NCBI RefSeq assembly: GCF_018324685.1
Contig: NZ_AP023354.1
Coordinates: forward strand, 1,612,001 to 1,676,000
DNA from: Actinocatenispora sera
Lineage (GTDB): Bacteria; Actinomycetota; Actinomycetes; Mycobacteriales; Micromonosporaceae
Direction of reading: 5' to 3'
Length of the DNA: 64,000 bases
Part shown: piece after piece, positions 59,315 to 64,000 of the stretch
Layout: each line of letters begins with the position of its first letter
Position numbering within the stretch: position 1 is the stretch's first letter
The notes under the pieces: model-generated
The model's input: the letters and a program-made list of their open reading frames with translations, nothing else
What the model was told of the DNA's origin: nothing
Databases searched by the model: none
Position numbers and translations under genes: made by a program

Positions 59315-60444
59315 TGGCGAAGAGGCGCCGTCGATTCGGCTACGTGCGGAAGCTGCCGTCCGGGCGGTTTCAGGCATCGTTCATCGCGCCGGACGGGTCT
59401 CGCCAGTACGCGCCGGAGACCTTCAAGAACCGGACGGAGGCAGACCGTTGGTTGTCCCTGGTGGAAGCGGACATCAGCCGTGGTGTCTGGCTGAATGAGG
59501 GGCTCGGCCGGGAGACATTCGGCAACTACGCAAGGGCTCACCTGCGGGACAACCCGAAGATCGGCCCCCGCTGGCGGGAGACGTGCCTCCGGAACCTCCG
59601 GCTGCACCTGGCCCCGCTTGAGGGGAGAATGTTGTCCGAGCTGACGACTCCCGTTGTCCGCGAGTGGTACGCGACGGCGATGCGGGGGAGCGGCGGGAAG
59701 ACCTCGATCCGCCAGTCCTACCGGTTCCTGCGTGCAGTGCTCTACGCCGCGGTCCGCGATGGTGCGATCGCGAAGAATCCGTGCCAGGTTCCCGGCGCTG
59801 GCGTCGACCGGGCCAAGGAACGGCCGGTAGCGACTCCGGCGCAGGTTGCCGCGCTGGTGGAGGCGATCACTCCGCGGTACCGGGCTGCCGTGATGATCGC
59901 CGCGTGGCTCGGGCTGCGGCGTGGTGAGGTCTGCGGCATGCGGATCTCGGATGTCGACCTGGCGGCCGGCACGATCACGATCCGGAAGAACCGCGTCGAG
60001 CTGTTGGAGTCGGCGGAGGCTTTCGACGACGATCCGAAGACCGATGCGGGGAAGCGGACCGTGGTCGTCCCGCCGCACGTGCTGCCCTTCCTGATCGAGC
60101 ACATGGAGCAGTGGGCCGGCAAGGATCGGGTCTTCGTCGGGCGTACCGGCCAGCCGATGCGTGGCGACGCGATCCGGCAGGCGTTCACCCGGGCTCGCGC
60201 GAAGGTCGGCATGGACAACTTCACCTTCCATGACATGCGCCACACCGGCTCGACGCTGGCTGCCTCGGCCGGCGCGACGCTCGCGGACCTGAAAAAGCGG
60301 CTCGGGCATGCGTCGTCGGCGGCTGCATTGAGGTACCTGCATGCGGTAGACGGCCGGGACCGGGAGATCGCTGCGGCGCTGACCGACCTTGCCGCGCACG
60401 GCGACTCGTCCAAACTGCCTCGCTCGATCGTGATCAAGAGCTGA
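59314..60444 (+). CDS. int: Tyrosine-family site-specific integrase
   Basis: A 376-aa recombinase. An Arg-rich N-terminus and arm-binding domain precede the SAM-like core-binding domain (about 65-165); the catalytic domain shows Arg202 ('LGLRRGE'), Lys242 ('PKTDAGKR'), His306-x-x-Arg309 ('HDMRHTG'), His332 ('LGHAS') and Tyr341 ('LRYLHAV'). All residues are intact. It lies 60 bp from attR and would integrate the element into tRNA-Phe. An upstream in-frame start at 59290 overlaps xis and is unlikely. Confidence 0.95.
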   Translation: MAKRRRRFGYVRKLPSGRFQASFIAPDGSRQYAPETFKNRTEADRWLSLVEADISRGVWLNEGLGRETFGNYARAHLRDNPKIGPRWRETCLRNLRLHLAPLEGRMLSELTTPVVREWYATAMRGSGGKTSIRQSYRFLRAVLYAAVRDGAIAKNPCQVPGAGVDRAKERPVATPAQVAALVEAITPRYRAAVMIAAWLGLRRGEVCGMRISDVDLAAGTITIRKNRVELLESAEAFDDDPKTDAGKRTVVVPPHVLPFLIEHMEQWAGKDRVFVGRTGQPMRGDAIRQAFTRARAKVGMDNFTFHDMRHTGSTLAASAGATLADLKKRLGHASSAAALRYLHAVDGRDREIAAALTDLAAHGDSSKLPRSIVIKS

Positions 60445-60450
60445 GGCTTG

Positions 60451-60468
60451 TCGCACGCGGATCGCACG
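60451..60468 (+). promoter_or_regulatory. 18-bp candidate integrase arm site, right end
   Basis: Second copy of TCGCACGCGGATCGCACG, 7 bases after the int stop and 36 bp before the attR core. See the left copy at 48622-48639. Confidence 0.5.
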
Positions 60469-60504
60469 ACGAACGTCCGCACGTGCTCTGACCTGCGGAA
60501 ACAT

Positions 60505-60570
60505 GTCCGCCTGAAAAGCGGAAGGTCGGCGGTTCGACCCCGCCCCTGACCACCACAGAGGACCAGGCAT
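60505..60570 (+). repeat. attR, 66-bp core with partial tRNA-Phe
   Basis: The 3' half of tRNA-Phe (anticodon arm to CCA) and flanking bases, identical to 48464-48529. It lacks the acceptor 5' strand and D-arm, so it is not a tRNA gene. The host's original terminator hairpin follows (60559-60568, 60574-60583). Confidence 0.93.
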
Positions 60571-60696
60571 AACGCCTGGTCCTTTCGCTTTTCGGAGATC
60601 ATCGAAGTCGCTCGTGAGTTCCGACGCTCGCGCGCCAGTGGCGCCGCGATCTGTAGAGAGCACGGCCGTCTCCGCCGGCGCGGCATGAGCGGGTGT

Positions 60697-61188
60697 TCAG
60701 GCGGGGCTTGTGTTCAGGAGGGACCTGAGGATCTTCGCCATCTCGTCGAGGCTGTCTTGCTGGCCGTCGAAGGCGGTCATGTGGTCGCGTCCAGCTTTGT
60801 CGCTGAACGCCATCCGCCAGGTGAACAGCGTTACTCCGTCATGTTCCCGCAGCTCCATCGTTTCGATCGCCTCAACGTCCGGCCAGCAGTTGAAGTGCCA
60901 CGTCTCCACCGTTCGGACCGGCGGCTCGACCTCCAGGTATGTCCCGCTGAACGAGAACATCGTTCCGTCTCCGGTCACGAAGGAGGAGCGGTAGTTCCCC
61001 CCGACCCGCAGGTCGATCGAGCACTCCGTCATTCGGTCCGGGGGCGTTGCACCCCACTTCCTGACGTGTTCGGGCTTCGTCAACACGTCGAAGACGAGGG
61101 TGATGGGTGCGTCGAACTGTCGGGCGATGACGACCTCGAGCTCGTTCGGGAACGTGATGACTGCAGAGTCATGCCGATCAGGTGCCAC
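60697..61188 (-). CDS. AHSA1/SRPBCC family protein
   Basis: A 163-aa START-like fold. 'LEVVIARQFDAPITLVFDVLTKPEHVRKWGATP', 'IDLRVGGNYRSSFV' and 'WRMAFSDKAGRDHMTAFDGQQDSLDEMAKILRSLL' are typical of the AHSA1 group. Genes of this type paired with ArsR regulators are common in actinobacteria and may bind small hydrophobic ligands. A GTG at 61188 overlaps the ArsR stop by 11 bases. Confidence 0.87.
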   Translation of the reverse strand: MAPDRHDSAVITFPNELEVVIARQFDAPITLVFDVLTKPEHVRKWGATPPDRMTECSIDLRVGGNYRSSFVTGDGTMFSFSGTYLEVEPPVRTVETWHFNCWPDVEAIETMELREHDGVTLFTWRMAFSDKAGRDHMTAFDGQQDSLDEMAKILRSLLNTSPA

Positions 61189-61525
61189 GGTGGCCTCCGT
61201 GTCGTTGCAGCTCTTCGAGGTAGTCCTCGATCCGATTCAGCCGGTCGTTGATCGCCCGCTCGTACTTGCTCACCCAGTCGTGCAGGGGCTGGAGATGCTC
61301 CGGAGCCAGGCGGTAGAGGCGATGACGGCCCTCGGCCCGGGACCTGACGAGCCCCACCTCACCGAGCACCCGTAGATGCCTGGAGACCTGGGGCTGTGCG
61401 ATCGAGACAGCGCGGATGATCTCCCCCACCGTCTTCTCCCCGGAGAGCAGCGCGTCGAGGATCGCGCGGCGGTGAGGGTCACCGACCGCGTTGAAGACAT
61501 CCGAGGTCGTCGACGCGCGTGCCAT
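61178..61525 (-). CDS. ArsR-family transcriptional regulator
   Basis: A 115-aa winged helix protein ('FNAVGDPHRRAILDALLSGEKTVGEIIRAVSIAQPQVSRHLRVLGEVGLVRSRAEGRHRLYRL'). It lacks the metal-binding Cys pairs of classical ArsR, so it may sense another signal. Coupled with the AHSA1 gene. An A/T-rich palindrome-like stretch ATATCTCTATATGGACATAT (61535-61554) lies just upstream and is a likely operator. Confidence 0.9.
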   Translation of the reverse strand: MARASTTSDVFNAVGDPHRRAILDALLSGEKTVGEIIRAVSIAQPQVSRHLRVLGEVGLVRSRAEGRHRLYRLAPEHLQPLHDWVSKYERAINDRLNRIEDYLEELQRHGGHRGT

Positions 61526-61599
61526 TGCTCAAACATATCTCTATATGGACATATGTCAACGAGGCCCGGCCCCTTTTGACTTCTCGGATGCGGCGTGGT

Positions 61600-62085
61600 C
61601 TAGGACGCCTCGTCGGTCGGGGTCTCGTCGCGGTGCGGGTCGAGGCGGTGGATCGTCTGCTCGCTCCATGCTCGGAGGACCGATGCCTGCTCGGGTGACA
61701 GCGCGTCGAGAGCATGGCGGCGGATGTTGCTGCCGTGTACCGAGATGGCGCGCTGCGCCGCGCGTCGACCTTCGGCGGTCAACCCGATCCCCGCGCGGCG
61801 GCCATCGGCGCCAGAGCTGGTGCGCTGGACGAAGCCGCGCTTCTCCATGCGGGTCAGTTGGTGTGCGACGCGGCTCTTGTCCCAGTCGAGCGATGCGGAG
61901 AGTTCCCCGACCCGCAGCTCGCGCCCGGCGTGCCAGAGCGTCACCAGCACGCTGAACTCGGGCTTCGAGATGTCGCAGGCGCGCTGCAGGTCGCGCTCCA
62001 GCTCGCGGGTGAGCAGGCGCTGGGCCCGCATCCAGGCATCCCAGAACTCCCACTCCTCCGGACCCAGCGACCGCGTCTCCGTCAT
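61600..62085 (-). CDS. MarR-family transcriptional regulator
   Basis: A 161-aa dimeric winged helix protein. 'ISKPEFSVLVTLWHAGRELRVGELSASLDWDKSRVAHQLTRMEKRGFVQRTSSGADGRRAGIGLTAEG' is the MarR core with the wing DGR. Divergent from the FMN reductase gene; the two operators in between are the probable target for autoregulation and control of the reductase. Confidence 0.92.
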   Translation of the reverse strand: MTETRSLGPEEWEFWDAWMRAQRLLTRELERDLQRACDISKPEFSVLVTLWHAGRELRVGELSASLDWDKSRVAHQLTRMEKRGFVQRTSSGADGRRAGIGLTAEGRRAAQRAISVHGSNIRRHALDALSPEQASVLRAWSEQTIHRLDPHRDETPTDEAS

Positions 62086-62108
62086 GCCGCCAGAATACCG
62101 TGACCAGC

Positions 62109-62157
62109 AGAGTTGTCACCTCAACTCTTTCTCCGTTAGAGTTGACGTATCAACTCT
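62109..62157. promoter_or_regulatory. Two MarR-type operators in the divergent promoter
   Basis: AGAGTTGA-CGTA-TCAACTCT at 62138-62157 is a perfect 20-bp palindrome; AGAGTTGT-CACC-TCAACTCT at 62109-62128 matches with one arm mismatch. Their centres are 29 bp apart. A TTGTCA box (62113-62118) with TTAGAG 17 bp later overlaps both sites, so binding would shut the reductase promoter. Confidence 0.85.
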
Positions 62158-62170
62158 CGGAAGGAAGTCC

Positions 62171-62758
62171 ATGCCACTCCGCATCGCGCTCATCCTCGGC
62201 AGCACCCGCCCCGGGCGCCGCGGCGACCAGATCGCCGCCTGGGCCCTGGAAGCCGCCCGCGCCCACGGTGGCGCCAGCTACGAACTGGTCGACCTCGCCG
62301 ACCACGACCTCGGCAACCTCGACGAGCCCGGCAACCCGAACCTCCAGCAGTACCAGCATGAACACACCCGGGCCTGGGGCGCACTCGTCGACAGCTTCGA
62401 CGGCTACGTGTTCCTCGTCCCCGAGTACAACCACTCCTACCCCGGCGCGCTGAAGAACGCCCTCGACCACGTGTACCGGGAGTGGAACGACAAGGCCGCC
62501 GGGATCATCAGCTACGGCGGCTGGGTTGCCGGGGCCCGCGCCGCCGAGGCGCTGCGGCTCGTCCTCGCCGAGCTTCAGGTGGCCACGGTCCGCGCCCAGC
62601 CGACCATCTCGACCCGCGCCTCGTTCGGCACCGGCGCCTTCGTCCCACCGGAGGGCCTCGACACCGCCGTGGACGGCATGCTCGACCAGCTGGTCGCCTG
62701 GTCCGGCGCGCTGCGCGGCGTCCGCCGGTCCAGGACGCCGGCGACCCCGGCCGCATGA
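62171..62758 (+). CDS. NADPH-dependent FMN reductase family protein
   Basis: A 195-aa flavodoxin-fold oxidoreductase. FMN-phosphate loop 'LILGSTRPGRRGDQIAAW', then 'FLVPEYNHSYPGALKNALDHVYREWNDKAAGIISYGGWVAGARAAEAL', the family signature. It may reduce quinones, azo compounds or chromate with NADPH. Its MarR neighbour suggests induction by a quinone-like or electrophilic compound (inference). The ATG at 62171 follows GGAAGG. Confidence 0.92.
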   Translation: MPLRIALILGSTRPGRRGDQIAAWALEAARAHGGASYELVDLADHDLGNLDEPGNPNLQQYQHEHTRAWGALVDSFDGYVFLVPEYNHSYPGALKNALDHVYREWNDKAAGIISYGGWVAGARAAEALRLVLAELQVATVRAQPTISTRASFGTGAFVPPEGLDTAVDGMLDQLVAWSGALRGVRRSRTPATPAA

Positions 62759-63042
62759 GCTGCCGCACACCCGGCCGCGAGACGGTACGCGGCGAACCGA
62801 CGGTCGCCGCATGGACGCAGCCAGACCAGATCCCGCGTGCTTACGCCAGCGGCTGATCGCCGACGAGCGAGGCGTGTGCGGTGAGCGCGACGGTCGCGTC
62901 GCCGAACCGGAGGGTCCACCAGCCCCCACGGTCGGGTCCGACCTCCGGCGCCGAAACCCTGGCTGACCGCGGTGGCGTAGCCCTCGGTCCGGGCGGTCCT
63001 GGCACAGACTTCGGTTTCGTGCCAGCGAAAGCGAGAGGATCC

Positions 63043-63594
63043 TCAGATCAGGACGCCCGAGGCACCGATCGGGGGCGGCCCAAGCTCGGCGCTGGCAAGG
63101 ATCCGATCCACGGTTTGTTCCAGCGACCAGGTGGCCGGGACGATCTGCTCGATCACGAAGTCGAGCAGATCGCGTTCGTGGTACCAGTCGCGCATAGCGT
63201 CGACGCTGAACTCGGCCGCCTGCGGGCGACCTGCGTGCCGGCGAACGGTCTCCTCGAACGGGATGTCGAAGTAGCAGAACGACGATCGGCCGGCGTGGTC
63301 GCGATGCAGGCCGAACAACATGCCGCGATAGTGCGCGGCGTACAGGATGCCGTCGAGGACGACGTGGAAGCCGTGATCAAGGGCGTAGCGGATGGTCTGG
63401 TCGATCAGCCCGATGTTGATGCCGTTCGGGCGGTCGTGTTCGCGCAGCAGGATCCGGCGCAGCTGGTCCTGCTCCACCCAGGCGGTTCCGCGGCCCAACC
63501 GGTGGCGAAGCGCCAGTGCCGTCGTCGTCTTTCCCGATCCCGAGTTGCCCCGAAGTACGACGAGGCCGGTCTGCGTGGTCCCGGTGATCGACAC
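63043..63594 (-). CDS. P-loop AAA/kinase-like protein
   Basis: A 183-aa small kinase-fold protein with Walker A GNSGSGKTT (residues 16-24), 'VEQDQLRRILLREHDRPNG', 'VVLDGILYAAHYRGM' and an Arg-containing lid 'FEETVRRHAGRP'. It resembles zeta-toxin/chloramphenicol phosphotransferase-like kinases. The substrate is unknown; no antitoxin is adjacent. A GTG start at 63594 is uncertain because GGAGG almost touches it. The 62759-63042 gap shows nothing convincing. Confidence 0.8.
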   Translation of the reverse strand: MSITGTTQTGLVVLRGNSGSGKTTTALALRHRLGRGTAWVEQDQLRRILLREHDRPNGINIGLIDQTIRYALDHGFHVVLDGILYAAHYRGMLFGLHRDHAGRSSFCYFDIPFEETVRRHAGRPQAAEFSVDAMRDWYHERDLLDFVIEQIVPATWSLEQTVDRILASAELGPPPIGASGVLI

Positions 63595-63698
63595 CTCCGG
63601 AACCTATCCGGCGGAACAGCGGTCCGGCTCTTCGGGTTGCAGTCGGTACCTGGGTACGGGTTTACCGTCGAGGGATGGGGCGGACGGAGGACCAGGTC

Positions 63699-64000
63699 AT
63701 GACGTCGTGGGTACCGGGTGCGTGCACGCTGCCGACGGTGGACCAGCCGTTGCGGCAGGCGGAGTTCGACGACGTGTTCGCCGAGTCCGGACGGTGCGTC
63801 GAGCGGACGGCCGACACCGCGGTACGGGTCGAGTTCGAGCCGGCCGCCGCCGTGGCGGCGCGGCTCGCCGACCTCGCGATGCGGGAGTGTTCCTGCTGCT
63901 CGTTCTTCGGCTTCACGCTGCGGATGTCGGATGGCCGGCTGCTCCTCGACGTCGAGGTACCGGCGGCGCACCTCCCGGTGCTGGACGCGCTCGCCGCGCG
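63699..64000 (+). CDS. Cys-rich actinobacterial protein, truncated by window end
   Basis: At least 100 aa, open at the right edge. 'WVPGACTLPTVDQPLRQAEFDDVFAESGRCVERT' and 'LADLAMRECSCCSFFGFTLRMSDGRLLLDV' show conserved Cys residues, with the CSCCSFF motif suggesting metal binding. Similar proteins often sit beside MerR regulators of metal resistance, but none is visible yet. The ATG at 63699 has GGAGG 9 bases upstream. Confidence 0.7.
   Translation, partial: MTSWVPGACTLPTVDQPLRQAEFDDVFAESGRCVERTADTAVRVEFEPAAAVAARLADLAMRECSCCSFFGFTLRMSDGRLLLDVEVPAAHLPVLDALAA

Larger units (their letters stand above)
48464..60570 (+). mobile_element. pSAM2-like actinomycete integrative and conjugative element (AICE), ~12.1 kb
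   Basis: Bounded by the 66-bp direct repeats at tRNA-Phe. It carries, left to right: a non-coding segment, a two-gene cargo, an XRE-DUF5753 regulator, a DUF397 protein, an MFS transporter, small conserved genes, an FtsK/TraSA-like transfer ATPase, a spread-type membrane protein, a RepSA-like HUH initiator, an excisionase and a tyrosine integrase. This is the AICE module order, with double-stranded DNA transfer by a single FtsK-like protein. All core genes appear intact, so excision and transfer may still be possible. Confidence 0.93.

Noticed and set aside
60505-60581. Second tRNA-Phe gene
   Set aside because: The acceptor 5' strand and D-arm are missing; only the 3' half is present, as expected for attR.
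63043-63594. Zeta-type toxin of a toxin-antitoxin pair
   Set aside because: The P-loop kinase fold is compatible, but no small antitoxin gene is adjacent and similar stand-alone kinases are common.

Overview
The window is very high-GC DNA from an actinomycete. Codon third positions are almost all G or C, GTG and TTG starts are common, and the DUF397, DUF5753, DUF3024, DUF6879 and TadA-associated families are typical of Actinobacteria. The organism could belong to the Micromonosporaceae or a relative, but the sequence alone does not fix the genus.

Layout. 1-3.6 kb: small housekeeping and accessory genes (VOC protein, GNAT acetyltransferase, SanA-like membrane protein, MFS exporter). 3.6-7.9 kb: a GntR regulator diverging from a four-gene ABC importer that looks like the ectoine/hydroxyectoine system ehuBCDA. 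8.5-16.5 kb: two divergent transcription units. One is a GntR regulator, an SDR dehydrogenase and a frameshifted sugar-acid dehydratase; the other is a sugar ABC importer plus a GH42 beta-galactosidase. Together they read as a galactoside uptake and oxidation locus. 16.6-30 kb: membrane protein, DHA2 exporter, PP2C-like protein, aldo/keto reductase, OYE-type reductase, secreted CocE/NonD hydrolase, DUF3024, DUF885, PHP-domain protein and mtnA. 30-37.3 kb: tyrA, a secreted beta-propeller-like protein, a Pro-rich membrane protein, a MITE-like element, the TadA-associated protein, tadA, aroA, deoD and tRNA-Ser. 37.5-48.5 kb: aminotransferase, DUF2795, a sulfonate/nitrate-type ABC importer, cupin, a TIGR01777 epimerase, a frameshifted phytoene synthase, idi, a polysaccharide deacetylase, and tRNA-Glu, tRNA-Asp and tRNA-Phe.

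48,464-60,570 is an integrated pSAM2-like actinomycete integrative and conjugative element (AICE) of about 12.1 kb, inserted in the 3' half of tRNA-Phe(GAA) and bounded by a 66-bp direct repeat. It carries an atypical, lower-GC two-gene cargo of unknown function, an XRE-DUF5753/DUF397 regulator pair with an MFS transporter, a conjugation and replication operon (FtsK-like transfer protein, spread-type membrane protein, RepSA-type HUH initiator), and xis and int at the right end. A 12-bp motif, GTGCATATCTAC, lies upstream of both the regulator and the transfer operon, which suggests that this regulator controls transfer.

60.6-64 kb: chromosomal genes again (ArsR/AHSA1 pair, MarR regulator diverging from an FMN reductase with two matching operators, a P-loop kinase, and a truncated Cys-rich protein).

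Two things stand out besides the AICE. The first is non-coding structure: an ~830-bp imperfect palindrome at 20.49-21.32 kb, a tight cluster of four DnaA boxes at 24.63-24.69 kb, a TA-flanked MITE-like element at 33.2 kb, and many short tandem repeats of about 30-40 bp at gene ends, some extending into coding sequence (mtnA, tyrA, crtB, the beta-propeller protein). The second is two single-base frameshifts in C/G runs that break otherwise intact enzymes.
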